This document shows positions 21,522 through 33,453 of a stretch of DNA of 64,000 bases, one piece after another. The notes below the pieces were generated by a model. The model worked only from the letters and a program-made list of their open reading frames with translations. It ran no database searches and was not told the DNA's origin. The position numbers were made by a program, and so were the translations under genes. Numbering within the stretch: the stretch's first letter is position 1; each line of letters begins with the position of its first letter. Origin of the DNA: Gamsiella multidivaricata (taxonomy: Eukaryota; Mortierellomycota; Mortierellomycetes; Mortierellales; Mortierellaceae); the NCBI RefSeq assembly GCF_025024155.1, contig NW_026251728.1:310001-374000 (forward strand), given 5' to 3'.

Positions 21522-22556
21522 TCACTCGTTCTTTTTCGACGCGGTCTTGTCTATGGCACCCACTACCGTGACCATCGGTAACCATCCTCCGGCTTTCATC
21601 TCGATCTTGGGTTTCCAGCCTTGAACAATAAGCCCGTCCAACATGATGACTGTCGACAGCAGGTACAACCCCATGCTGACAAAAGTATGCCACCACGCGT
21701 GCAGGTACAAGTCCATAACAATCCACCTACCCGACGTCGCATCCCGGATCTGCATCTGAAGACCCTGTGGCAACCACGCCAGCAACGGTGCCTCACAAAA
21801 GTTCAAGTCTATCATCCATACCGCAATCGCAAGCGCATACAGCCCAATGCCGACCTCGAAGGCCTGCTTCACATCTGGATACTCTGCCTTTCTAGCTCTG
21901 TAGACACGATAGACGAGGTAGAGAGTAACAAATTCCAATGACCCAAAAGTCACATGGAAGCTGTAGAACTGCGTGTTCCCTTCTGTAAACGCGACCAAGA
22001 AGGTGACGAGCATACCATGGACGGTGAGGAGGATCGGAAACCAGGCAGGCTGGGGGCCGAAGCGAGACTCGATTAGACAGAAGAATAGGGCGAGAACGGA
22101 GTAGAGCATGGGGAGTTCATCGAGCATCTGCATGTGGTGAAGGAGCGTGGCATGAAAGAGGAAGGAGCCAATGCCGACAACGGTGATTGTGCGGAAGGCC
22201 AGTTTGAAGCGGAAGAGACTTGGTGCCGCTACTCCAGGAGTGGTATGAGAGGAGCTGCCGCCGGAGGAGGATGTTGTACCGCTGGATGCCATGGAAGACT
22301 GCAGGCGACCAATTGAGTAACAGGCAGCTTCTCCGAGAAGGATCATGGCGAAAGAGGAGAACGAGTTGAAGAACTCAGCGATATAATAGGATACCACATA
22401 GTTCTCTGCAGGTCGAAAACAACAGTTGAGGATAAGTGTGAGTTTTGGGTTTATCGAACTGAAGCGGGTCATTCGAATGAGATGGCTGTTACCTTCACAC
22501 CAGTCAATCGAAGAGGTGGGTGGCCCCCAGTAGCCATCGCTGTTACTGATGCCCAT
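21522..22556 (-). CDS. Alkaline ceramidase (Ypc1/Ydc1/ACER family)
   Basis: Two exons (complement of 21522-22405 and 22493-22556) give 315 residues. The first exon encodes GYWGPPTSSIDWCE and joins to ENYVVSYYIAEF. Asp18, Trp19, Glu21, Asn23 and Glu32 thereby reproduce the Ca2+-binding set of ACER3. The catalytic zinc ligands are in SFLFHATLLHHMQMLDELPM and HAWWHTFVSMG. About seven hydrophobic helices are present, fitting the CREST superfamily fold in ER/Golgi membranes. The enzyme hydrolyses (phyto)ceramide to sphingoid base and fatty acid. A Ser/Gly-rich loop (SSGTTSSSGGSSSHTT) is inserted between the first helices. Without the 87-bp intron the conserved motif is interrupted, which supports the splice model. 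Confidence 0.93.
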   Translation of the reverse strand: MGISNSDGYWGPPTSSIDWCEGNSHLIRMTRFSSINPKLTLILNCCFRPAENYVVSYYIAEFFNSFSSFAMILLGEAACYSIGRLQSSMASSGTTSSSGGSSSHTTPGVAAPSLFRFKLAFRTITVVGIGSFLFHATLLHHMQMLDELPMLYSVLALFFCLIESRFGPQPAWFPILLTVHGMLVTFLVAFTEGNTQFYSFHVTFGSLEFVTLYLVYRVYRARKAEYPDVKQAFEVGIGLYALAIAVWMIDLNFCEAPLLAWLPQGLQMQIRDATSGRWIVMDLYLHAWWHTFVSMGLYLLSTVIMLDGLIVQGWKPKIEMKAGGWLPMVTVVGAIDKTASKKNE

Positions 22557-22739
22557 CTTGTTGTGATGAATGAGAGCGGAGCTGAGGCTGATGATCTTGT
22601 AGTGGAGGCACAGTCCAGAAAAAGAGAAGGTTCGGGACGCGTTCTTAGTATGATGTGCGACCTGCAGATTGTCGTGTAGCTTGCAGATCCTCCTTCGCGA
22701 CCCCTTCCGCCTTGACTCGACATGTACCTTTAAAAAATA

Positions 22740-23896
22740 ATTATGAGGGAACGAAGGAGATAGATAGAAACTATATTGCTGCCCATAGTGCCTTTGCTAC
22801 TCACAGCACCCGCCTTGCTGGGCCTCATCATTTTCAGTGCCATCTTCTGCCCACCTCAGCAACGCCTGCGAAATGCCCGCCTGTTCCAACACAAATCGGC
22901 GTGAATGCCACGCCCACTGTCGCGAAGATGAACATGACGATTACTGCCTCAAACGTTAGGCCGTCGCGATTGTTAGTGTCGATACTATCTGTGTTTTTTC
23001 AATCTATCAACAAGGCAGAGACGACAGATTCGGCAGGAGTGGTTACGACGAAGGAAATATTGTCGTTGTCAACATCACTGGCGCTGTCCCTACGTAGAAA
23101 TGTCTCGCAGACGACATTGTCCCTAGCGGAAGAGGTATCGACTACGGGCAAAGACCACTCACGCTCCGATCAAAGCAGTGACATCCACAACCACGCCAAT
23201 AGAGAAATCCGTGACAACCACGCCAGGAATAAAGATAGCTACAACATTGGAGATCACATCAACAACAACAACTACATCTGAGAAAGACGACGATCCACGT
23301 TCAAACTGACAAGAGTATCGACAGCAGTAGCTCTACTAGCAACAACGGGCATGAAGTCAACATCGACCCAGCCGGTCGAGGATGTTGTTTCTTCAGTGGA
23401 AAGTGTTATCACAACCATATACATATATTTCCGCCGCCTTCGTCGGCTACTGTGGCAACTGCTGCTGCTGCTGTTAGCACATCTCCTGCGCGTATTCTCT
23501 GACTATCGACTACTAAGCCGTTCTCCGGTACGATCGCCTCATCATTACCGACAACAAGTGCGGATACACTCACACCGAAGCAAAAAGGAGGATGATCTGG
23601 AAGATGTACAGGACGTGTAGGATGAAAGCGAAGAAGAGGAAGCAGAGGAGGAGGAGGGGAGGGAGTTGTTGCAACACAGCAATAAGGGGGGTGGGAACAA
23701 GGACAAAAACGATTTTGATGATGAGGAGGATGACCGCATTGGCAAGAGTGATATTGAGGATCCAGAGAACGAAACCCCAGAGCGCGCGTACGAGGACGAT
23801 GACTATGACTATGACCTCAATAACGATTCAAAACTGTTCGCCATATACAACGGGAGGAAGTATGGACCCAAGAAAGGCGCTGCGCCCAACAGTTAG
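22740..23896 (+). pseudogene. Decayed Ser/Thr-rich gene with acidic C-terminus
   Basis: Near 22786 one frame shows a signal-like hydrophobic stretch (VPLLLTAPALLGLIIFSAIF). Ser/Thr-rich peptide follows in shifting frames. From about 23351 one frame runs MKSTSTQPVEDVVSSVES to KKEDDLEDVQDV, then an in-frame TAG at 23618. The same frame continues through a very acidic block (DESEEEEAEEEEGREL) to a plausible end, LFAIYNGRKYGPKKGAAPNS, at 23896. The in-frame stop inside an otherwise coherent acidic region, and the frame changes upstream, argue for a pseudogene. I cannot name the family. A gene with many unrecognised introns is the alternative. Confidence 0.4.
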
Positions 23897-24099
23897 TGTT
23901 TCATGTATGAAAATTTTATGTAAATCTATGGAAAGCCAGACTAAAGATCTGATAAAGTCTGTTCTACCTGTAGAACAGGCCAAGAAAGAAAGGTGGAGCA
24001 CGAGAAGAGGAACTTGGTGAATCTCGAGCGGTGGGATCGACAAGGCTGTGGACCAGAAGAGTGACTAATCTGGGGGTGACCTTCGCAAAGCCTTTGACA

Positions 24100-24678
24100 A
24101 CGTCTCCAAGAGAATCTCCCCCTGTCCCCCCGGTTTTCGAAGACATTGGCCTTCAACAGCTGCGCAACCAAAGTGTGTTTGCATAGGACAATACACCACA
24201 CAGTGGAGCTGACAAAGGATGCAAACGAACCCGAACCTACTCCTATCAATAGAGTTGTTCGTTGTAAAAAGAATCTCATCATGAACTTTCTTCTCGGTTA
24301 GCTCCTTCAATCGCTCATCTTGCAGATGCGAGCCGATACCTGCGACGACTTTGTCTGGCTCAGCGCAGGAACACCTGGATCGAAGATAGATGGGGCGATG
24401 TTCAGAATTGACGAGGCCGTACGAATGGGCATCGAAAACGACACCTTGGTCAACCATACATCCTGATAGCTCGCATCTGTTTTCAGATGTCAATGGTCCT
24501 GGAATTGCGCCGGATTTTAAGACCCAGCTGGACGCCTTGATCTGGGAGTGAATGAATGATGAGAAGAATTTCTCATTGGAACAAGTTTTGAACGTTAACT
24601 GGAGTGTCCAGACTCTTGACGCTGTTCGAGGAACATCCATAAGAGGACCAGCCGGTGGTGGAACAGAGGACCAATAAT
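24100..24678 (+). pseudogene. Second broken + strand coding remnant
   Basis: Three frames contribute coherent peptide in order: TIHHTVELTKDANEPEPTPI (about 24195-24260), then MRADTCDDFVWLSAGTPGSK to NDTLVNHTS (24326-24466), then NGPGIAPDFKTQLDALIWE with a TGA at 24549-24551. The same frame reopens immediately as MNDEKNFSLEQVLNVNW and ends at 24678. No canonical intron repairs the breaks. The opposite strand has an open frame of 281 codons that begins with GTG; I consider it an antisense shadow but cannot exclude it. The remnant may belong to the same dead gene as 22740-23896. Confidence 0.3.
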
Positions 24679-24910
24679 GAGAATAGCAAGGATCGAGTTC
24701 TGATGAGTCCATAGAACCTATCTGGTGCATGGAATCAAAGTGATGGACGATACACAGAAAACATTCAGAGGCGGCTGCTTGGCTTGCCGACAATGTCATG
24801 GATAGATTAAAGACCCTGATAGGCAACAGGGCCTCAGAATTCAAAGCCAGAAACAAGCAGGGACTAGGCAGGTGAGCTGTCCGATGAAGAGATGCGGAGA
24901 AAGTCGCCAC

Positions 24911-26778
24911 AGATCAAGTCTCGACAGCGGGGGCTGCGCATCAGCAGCCGCAGCCGTAGCAGCAGGATTTACAGAAGGACGAGACAAACTATGACCCGAA
25001 ATGCGGATGGACCCAAGCTCGGCTGGGCTAAATGGGGAGATGCAAGGATACTTGGATACCACAAAGTATCGGTCGAATTCAGCTCGCGTGCTTTCGCCCT
25101 TGTCTTTAATTGCCCTGCAGCAAAGTATCTAGACAGTTCGACGCAGTGCAAACTGCATAGAGTGACCTAGCTGCTGTCAGTGGACAAAAATCTTATCAGA
25201 TTTTGTGGAGATTGAAGATCAGATAAAGAGAACTAGTGGTCTGTTCTTTTTTTTTTTTTTTTTTTTTTTTTTCATTAGATCAGGCTACTGTCGGTTGAGC
25301 CTCAGACGAGCACGATTGAGTGTCAGCCTTTTAGCTTCATGACCCGAGAAAGGGTGCAGCGGTATCTTTGGTCAGACGACTACCCGTTTGCATTTGTCTG
25401 CATTGATGCATTTATAATTGACCGACCATCTGTCCAACCATTCCAGCATGTTTAGATAGACTGCAAACATGTGTGCGATATAGGAGTCGCGTGTTTGCAG
25501 GAAAAATAAATAATATATACGATAATCGCACGACAGTCTAATTCTTGACATTAGCCCCCGAGTACATAGGAAGAAAAAAATGCGTTCAGGAAGTCAAGTG
25601 CCTGATCTGCAAAATCACTTTTCTTCGCCTTCAGTAGCGCACAACGGCATTTCATGCATTGCGAAAGTAGAGAGCTTAATGCTAGGTGCCGCGCATGCAC
25701 GATGGGGTACTCGCTGGGCTCTCCCCTTGACTGGAGAGGGGAGTGGTCAGTGCCAAAATAAGACAATGCCTGGGCCAAGGAACATATTTGTACGTAAGTA
25801 GCTCCAGCAATCAGTTTTTTGAGAAGACACACATGTACATGTAACCAAAGAAAAAAACATGGGCCAGAGCTGGGGATTGCATAGTTTGTTTTTTTCATGG
25901 GTATATACAGTAACAGCCATGAGGTGGATCTTCCGTAAGAAATTCATTTAGCCCAGGCAGGGTGAAACAGGCCCTGGGTCCTAACCAGGGCCTATGGTCC
26001 GTGTGCGTGGACTGGGCATGATCGCTACTTTTCATGTCGGGTGTTGTAAGACGTGCTAATGAACAGCATGAACGAGAGGGTCACTTCCTCTTCACGCTGT
26101 ACGTGTCGTTTAAAAGATTATCAGAACGTGGATCAATTGGACCAGGCAATAGCGATTTATGCGGGCGGAGGAGGAACAGGTCTGACCCTCATCCGATTTC
26201 TGGGGCACTCAATAGCCATTGCGCCCAACATGTTGCGCTCACCCAACCAAAAAAAATGTCTTGCATGGTTAGCGGAATAGCACCTCTTCTTGTGGCGTTG
26301 CTGTGTCCAAGGGCAACGATTGCTAAATGTGCCTTCATGGAAGCGTTTTTTTTTGAAGTCGATGTCTGAAATGGCCCTCAAGTTTCCTGCACCCCCTTGC
26401 TCCTTGAGAGTCCCCCCTTTTTGACATACTGAAAGTGTGATAAAACAGACATCTCTCCCCCTTTTCTACATGGCCCGTTCTTCTTTCGCGCCATAAGGGT
26501 CCAATAGCGGTTGTAAAATAAACTGATAAGACTAAATGCATCTTTGGATAATTACAGATGTTTGATTGTACTTCTTGCGAAGTTGATTATTATTGTAATA
26601 GTTTTCTATGATACAGAGCTACAATGATGATGATGATTTTTTTTTTTTTTGGCTTTTTTGGTTTTTTTTTCCTGGGAATATGGTATGTACAGGGCGAAAA
26701 AGCGAACCGACGGTATCGAAGAGTGAGATTATATACAGCAAAGTGGTCAAGGGGTTTAGTTTGTTGGTAAGGAGTGTT
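24911..26778. other. 1.9-kb region without supported gene
   Basis: The first 250 bp may still contain scraps of the upstream remnant (on + strand, LADNVMDRLKTLIGNR lies just before at about 24790-24840). A 26-nt T run is at 25247-25272. The remainder has only short open frames and AT-rich sequence. The final 150 bp are the 3' region of the Ecl1-like gene. Confidence 0.4.
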
Positions 26779-27307
26779 CTACCAGAAGAAACCACCCTTC
26801 TTGTTCGCTGTGCTCATTGTCGTCGTCATGGTATACTGAGGCCCTGCTGGAGACTTGCGGCGCGACTCGACGTCGGCGGGGTGACCCAAGGAGAAGGCAG
26901 GAGGGGAGATGCGACCCGAGCTCGTCTTGTTGTAGACATAGTTGGTCATGGGCGAAGTTGGTGGAGACGAATAGGCGGCTGCTGAAGAGCTGACACTGGT
27001 CAATGTTGGCGAGGACAAGGGCGAGTAGGTTGAGGTCTTTTGACGAGGGAAGGTCTGCAAATCAGGAGGGTAGGTGTAGCCGAGTGCTGGGTGCGATGCC
27101 ATAGCATCGGCCTTTTTGCAGCGATCAGAGCAGTAAAGACTTGACTAGAAGAGGCAAGGAAGAGAGAGTAGGCGTTAGCTTTCAACGGTCTTTCGAAGAT
27201 GTGCATGTGTTTATGCTATGGTGGTGCAAAAGCATGGGAAATCGAAAACTTACCTCCCAGGCAAGTGGGATGTGTTGTTCGCAGACGGGGCACCAGTTGA
27301 GATCCAT
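26779..27307 (-). CDS. Ecl1-family zinc-binding protein (life-span/stress factor)
   Basis: Two exons (complement of 26779-27144 and 27254-27307) give 139 residues. The spliced N-terminus MDLNWCPVCEQHIPLAWE joins SSLYCSDRCKKAD. This places two CxxC-like pairs (WCPVC and YCSDRC) in the arrangement of the fungal Ecl1/Ecl2/Ecl3 zinc-binding domain. In fission yeast these small proteins extend chronological life span and respond to nutrient and stress signals. The rest is Ser/Pro/Thr-rich (SPLSSPTLTSVSSSAA, RKSPAGPQ), again typical. The intron splits the two metal-binding pairs exactly and is needed to form the domain. The molecular function is not established in the family. Confidence 0.78.
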
Positions 27308-30300
27308 TGCTATTGGTGTGTGAGTGAGTGTGGAGAGAAAAAGATGGTAGGTGCGTAGGGATGGTTGCCAGGAGAGAAAGAAAGACTGAAGGGGCTCTGT
27401 GTCGTTTGCAGTGGTAGCAATTGAAAGTCGAGTGGTTTGTGCTGTAATGAACAAAAAAAAGACCTTGGATGTGGGGAAGAGGGCGGTAGTATTTATATCA
27501 GTGGTCGAGGCTGAAGCTGAGGCCGAGGATGAGGAATAAAGTGTCGAGTGGTACTCATACTTGGCAAGCAAACACGATGTTGTGATCCATTCAATCAAGG
27601 TGCTTATTTTTACAATAGAAAATAACGAATTGCCAGGCCAGGAACAACAATCGCGTATTATTCTTTACTGTCGTATCATATATAATACTACTGAATAAGA
27701 TAGAATAACAAACATCACTCTTTTCAATAGAACAGAATACAAATTACTCATTTGACTTGCGAATTATAAATGTCGCCCCTTCATGACTAACCCAGCTTTC
27801 TTGCCCAGTTCTTGCCTGTGATTCGTCCGTTTGGCTACCCGACTCGAAGAGTCATTCTTTGCTGTCCCTCCCTTGCCACCCCGCACTGCTTTGCTCAGTT
27901 GTCCTTTGTCCTTTTCATAAAACTCTTTTTTGCTGGGTATGACAGCGGCAGCCAAGCAAAGAGCACCATCCCCCCATCCTGGCCCATTCGCACGACTTTG
28001 ATTTGCCCCTTCACTGGGCGCAACACTTTTTACCCTCCCATCTTCCCCTGTAGTCCAAGCCAAGTAAGACGTCTCTTAGAAGAGGGCCAATGTGGTGTTT
28101 CCTTTATTGCCATGATGGCGTGAGCTCAAGCACGTACCACCACAATATTCTTTCACTGGTTGTGGTCAATGATCCATTAGTTCAAACCGACTATGTCCCC
28201 TCAATACGATCACGGTCTTTTATCGTACTGCGTCTCTTCCTATAGTAGCACGATTGCCTGCGGTCGGCTGCGGTCGCCTGTCGCAGCATGCTCCATTGAC
28301 TTAGTGTACCGTAATCAGACGTGCCACGACCGCAGCTCAACTGCACAAGGTGTTTGTAAGGCACTTTTTTCCCTTGCCCTGCACTTCTTCTTTATTGTTA
28401 CTGTTGTTACTGTTCTTACTTGAGGCTGGGCCCCCTGGCATGTCCCTCAGCTCCAAAGACATCACGAAAAAGTTGAATATAACAAACCTTTTGTTTCCAG
28501 GTCCAAAACAGGCATCATTTCCTATAAAGTCATCGGTTACGGCCCGGTCTGTATTTGGACATAATTCCGTGTGTAGATTTAGCGAATAGGATGCGAGTAT
28601 CGAGGAATGTCGCCAGAAACACAAACAGCGCCGCTGTAAAGAAACACAATCCCTTCAGCCTGGTTCGTCTTGCGCACTCTCCCGGTCGCCATCCGATGAT
28701 GCACCCGTGTCTCTCCTTTGCTTTCTTCGATGACGATCGATGGGAGCACAGTGTTTGCTGCCGCATCGAACTTCCTCACCGCCACGAATACCAGTTTTAA
28801 TAATTTCCTTTTTGAATGCTCAGTCATCTAGAATCCTCCATGCACTGCGTACTGGTGGCAATGGCGGTGCGTTGAATAGAATGCCAGATGAGTTTCATTT
28901 CATTTCAGCTGCGCCTGAATGAATGAACACAAACAACTATGTGTGATTGTTTGCTCCGATAGCCCCTGTTGTGCTGCTGGGTGACACGTATATGTTTTGT
29001 CGCTCGTATGGTCGCGAAAATGACGCCAAAGACTGTAGTTGAAGCGTATTCATCGGCCTTGCATTGGCTGCTTGGTAATGCCTTCTATTGCTTTCTAGTG
29101 CTTTCTACCACTTACTCATCGATCCTATGCCGTCTCCACCTCCTTTCGTCTCCTCTTCTTCCTTTCTTTACCCTGTCTCCCAACCACTGTTCTTTTCTTG
29201 ACCATGTCACCCACATTTTCCTCTAACGGCTCATTTTGCTCACCCGTTCACCAGGGGCCCTTGTTTTCATTTAACTGAAAATAAAGTGCATCAGCCGATC
29301 CCCTCATGTTTTTATTGTTCAGATGGTTTTCTTTTATTAGACGGATATCTTTTTGGTATGCATGTGTCCAGAAAACAACAGCGGGCTACAAACCTAACGT
29401 GAAAAAAAACAATGGACAGGGTCTTTCTACATTCCGGGAGCTCCAACGACTGGTTCATTCAGAAATACGCGCTGGCATCAGATGGTGTGTCTCTTTAACC
29501 ATTGATGCATGTGTATGCGTCTAAGCTATCATTAACATTTGGAAGTGGCCATGGTTCATGGCCAGATATTGCAACTGAGCAGGGTAACTACGTTGCTTAG
29601 GTCAGGGATACTATGTATATTCGCCCAGGAGATCTTGCAGAGGAGCAATTGTCTACCAAAGACAGGCCGCAGTGCCATGGCATTGTAGCATGTGGCATAT
29701 ATTTCACCACTTTCGCATGTTTTCCTGCTGTATCATGCGATGCTCACCATTCTAGTGCTACAGAGACCCGCTATTTCTCATCCCAGGAGAAGTGTATTTG
29801 TGTGCATCTTCACCCCCTTCCCCTCCACATTCTGCAGTAACCTGCGGCAAAAATGGCGAATTTTACTTGTGACAGTAATGTCACCTTTTCTTCCCTGGCA
29901 AGCACGTTATTCGTTAGTGGCAATGGCGTGTTTCCGCTATCCCATGGGCCATGGACTCGTACCAATCCAAAAGTCCACCTTCTGTCCGTGCGGTAAACAC
30001 AAGACTGATGCGTATCTCAAATCGGATGGTGCAAGAGTTGGGCGAAGCGCTTGCCAAGGCTGCAGGTCTAACATATCTGGTTCGCTATCACAATCTCTAT
30101 CGAGTCCACTGTTGTCTGCTGTTCATTCAGCACTGATCCGTCAATTACCGCCTCAGCCTTACTCTCGTTTTCACGACCCTGTGGGCAGTTGTTTCTAAAC
30201 TGAGGAAGAATGTGTCTTTTCAAGTTATCTTTTCATCCTCGCCGCTCCTAGGCGTCCAATCATGGTACATAATGAAGCGATATCTCTCAGTACTTCACCG

Positions 30301-33031
30301 TTCGTGGTCAATTGGGTTTGCTTCACAGCCCACTAGGTTCTTCAACCTAATTTGCTTTGTGGAGGATTCATAGTGCTGAAAGGCGGAGAGGCACAAATCG
30401 ATAGGGCAGACTTTAGTTTTTTCGCTGCTCTTTTGCTTTCATATATCCCGCACATCCTAATGCTTAACATTTGTATAAGCCCCTTAGGCCACATCTACAC
30501 ATCTATTCTCGTCCTAATTGCCGCACTCACTTCCTCCGCTGTCCCCTTGCCCTCTATACCCCTTCGTCGCGAGATTCTCCCTAGTTTCAAGTTTAAACAG
30601 CGTTCCAGTGGATCTTAGACCTCTGTGGAACCAGTGGGAGACCCTAGTCTAGTCTACGCTCGACCGAACCTGGCCAGTCGCAACTAGTCTTAGCTCCCCA
30701 GACTGAAAGTATGCTTGGGTGGTCTGTTCACAAGACAAGATTTTATTTTATAAGCGGAGAACTTGGCCTTATACGGCAACCATGCAAACGCCATCCCCTC
30801 GATTATCTTGTCGCGGCTAGTTAACGAACGCTAAAGCGATTTCGAAGTAGTCTATGTTCCTAATCACCAAAAGAAATACGAGATGGAAACAACAGATTGA
30901 ATTCACATGGAAGATATAGTCTGATGTGGCCTAGAAACATTGATAGCTCTAGAAAACACATCGGAGCTTGACTATGAGAACACAGATTAAAAAAATTTAC
31001 ACATCTTACTTTGTGGCTCCATCTCCTAGGGGTTCTTGACCTAGAGGCCTTCTCTGGAACAGGAAATGCGCAACGAGAATGGACTCAAAGAGCCATGTTC
31101 TCGAACCAGGAAGCATCGCTCTATACACGTGATGCATATCCTGCCGCATCGTTTCTATTCTCTGACGGAGATAAATTTTGTTCTTAACGATTCAAGTTCA
31201 TAGGGATGCGACGCGTTCGAGCGTCTACGAGCCTCATGCAATTATGTCTTAAAAAGTCAATGAGAAAGTGGATGAATATACAGGAATGCAGAGGTATTAA
31301 TCACTTTCAGTCATTCCCCGTTCGATATCTCCATACCTATATGGAAAGAATGAGGAAGCGATGTGATCCTTCCGATAACTATGCCCGTCAAGGCGCGATA
31401 AGGACCACTTCTGGATGCGCGCACTCCAATTACGACAATAAAGACGGGCACGGAGTGCCTGTTGAATATTTTCAGACTGTGTGTGGAAGTGCTGGACTTT
31501 ATCGCGGTCCTGAGGATAGCAGCATATTTCCTAGCGAAAGGGCGATTAAGCAAGCGGGATCAAAACAGGGAATTCCTGCGGCATGAGGATGCCGCGTAGT
31601 GAGGCATTAGGAGGAAGCGCCCTGAGATTGGCGGACAAAAAGTTGTCAGGCGCAGGCTGTGATGATACGCCCATCTTGATCACGATGCTTTGGTTCACCA
31701 AACATGTTTGCACATTGGAGCGCACGTTGCACAGAGACCATTCATGGCCTTCCACATACTGTTATTTTTAGAAATGACAGAACAGCAACGTATCATAGCT
31801 CATCCATCCTGGCGCCCTGGTACTTGGCTAGCATATCGGTATGTCGTAGATATACACACATGTTGTCGGTGATAAGGCCGTGGACCATTTTCAGCATCGG
31901 TAAGAATAAAAACCCTGCATACACGCTAGAATCGGGACATGCAAAACGTTGCTCACTTGCTGCCACCTCTGCAAACGGATATGACCATGCAAGTCTTTTT
32001 ATGGATCATCCTCGTAGTCTGAAGTTTACTTGCAGACAGGCAGCAGATTCGGGCGTAAATATACGCTTCAGGCACGGATATAAATGCTTCATGACGAAAG
32101 GAAAGAGGGAGCTGATAAGAGGGAAACAACCCTCGGTCGGTGATGAACAACAGGATCCGGTCTTGGGATTTATCCATTTGGGCCAGCAGAATTACCACAT
32201 AGTTCACCATCCTAAGTGCGACGTACGGAAGAGGCATTGTCAAGACCTTCGCTTGGGTGTTCAACTTTCTCCTTCAGATATAGTTGTTGGCTTAGCTGAT
32301 TCGTTCGGAATTTCTGTTGTGTCGATTGGATACAGCAATGCTTTACCCTGACCAAGCAAGACAAAAGTGCATACTATGCAGACAACAACCTGTTTCTCTC
32401 TCGCGTTGCTGTTGTCATCAGTCAAGGCGAGAGAGAGTCCTTTCTCGCGAATTGAGTCTTGCGGGAGAGATAATCGGTGGTGAATAGTTAAACGATAACG
32501 AGCGGAGGATCATCCCGTTGCTCGCTTGCTTTATCTGGTCGATTAACGATGATGGCCTTGCAGAAACAGGAGCAGGACGATTCATTTTTCGGAACTTGTG
32601 TTCGCTTCTATTATTGTTTTCTGTGCAGCTGCAGGTCTAAATTTCGTTTTTTCCCTTGCTCCGCTGCTCTGTTGTTCTGCTGTTGTTGTTTTTTGTTTGG
32701 TAGGTTTTTCTTGGTCTTGGTCGTCCTCTTTCTTCTCTCACTCCTTCTCCCAACCCACGCCCTCTCCACCTTCTCAGACTTCTACACCCTGTTTTCACGA
32801 CTTTCTCTCATCGTTGGTTCTTTCCCCACTCTCATTCCTCATCCTTGAACATTGATTTCTCTTCTTTCACGAATCCATTCCGCTTGAAATCGAATCGTGA
32901 AACCCATTGCACCGAGAAGGCGCACTTTTTCTGTTTGTTTTATTCATTTGCCATATTCAAATCCATCCATATTCATATCCTTATCCAATTCCATATCATA
33001 TCCATATTCATATATTTGCCATTACCATTTT
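27308..33031. other. 5.7-kb gene-poor region
   Basis: I found no gene I can support on either strand. The longest open frames (99 codons at 27764-28063 minus, from a TTG; 168 codons at 29692-30198 plus; 215 codons at 31704-32351 plus) have no recognisable domain, no joined exons and atypical composition. The segment before about 27700 is the Ecl1-like promoter. From 32550 the sequence becomes pyrimidine-rich, as in other leaders of this window, and may start the 5' UTR of the DIP2-like gene. A 7-kb interval of this kind is unusual next to the otherwise compact gene spacing. Confidence 0.45.
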
Positions 33032-33453
33032 TTATTCACAGCTAATCAGCAAGTGTTCTCGCAGCTGATCCCCCTTTGTCTCATTCATGCTGGCGCTCTC
33101 TTGTCTTGTTTGAACAGGTAAGCAGCGATAGGCATTGGTTGCCATTGGGTGGATAGCACACTCCATCTTGCCCTTATTTCCAGAAGTTTTATCATTGTAC
33201 CTGAAAATCAGAAAATAAAGACGAAACACGCGCACAGATGCTTACATCCCCCCCTCTTCCCCGCTCTTTGCGGGGAGAGAACGAGCGAAGGAGTGTGTGT
33301 GTCTTTGTGGATGTAATTCTCCGATACTGGGGCAGTTGGAAGGAGAGGAAGCCTAGGCGTTAGTAGGGTGGGAGGTTCAGCAAGAAGACAACATACCAGG
33401 ATTGCACACAGATAACACAGAGGTGGAGGCAGAGACAGCACAGGACATTCCAT
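33032..33453 (-). CDS. Small spliced gene, 110-residue hypothetical protein
   Basis: Three exons (complement of 33032-33200, 33246-33352 and 33397-33453) join in frame from an ATG to a TAA. Both introns are about 44-45 bp with strong signals. The first is GTATGT..TACTAAC..CTAG with a perfect branch-point heptamer; the second is GTAAGC..TTTTCAG. A further acceptor-like site (TTTTTTCTTCAG) precedes the ATG, suggesting a spliced 5' UTR. The peptide has several Cys (MECPVLSLPPPLCYLCAIL; MECAIHPMATNAYRC) and no recognisable family. The splice signals are the main evidence. It could instead be a spliced non-coding transcript. Its location is divergent from the large gene at 34351. Confidence 0.42.

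Noticed and set aside
24065..24910. 281-codon minus-strand open frame
   Set aside because: It starts with GTG, has no domain, and the + strand of the same stretch gives more coherent (though broken) peptide. I treat it as antisense to a remnant, with some doubt.
27764..28063. 99-codon minus-strand frame rich in Lys/Gly
   Set aside because: It begins with TTG just after a stop and no acceptor site explains it. No family recognised.
29692..30198. 168-codon + strand open frame in the gene-poor region
   Set aside because: Composition and lack of domains or splice context suggest chance. A second overlapping frame looks equally plausible.
31704..32351. 215-codon + strand open frame
   Set aside because: It begins with a non-characteristic N-terminus rich in Cys, His and Arg, has no recognisable motif, no neighbouring exons and atypical composition. 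Its opposite strand also has open frames.
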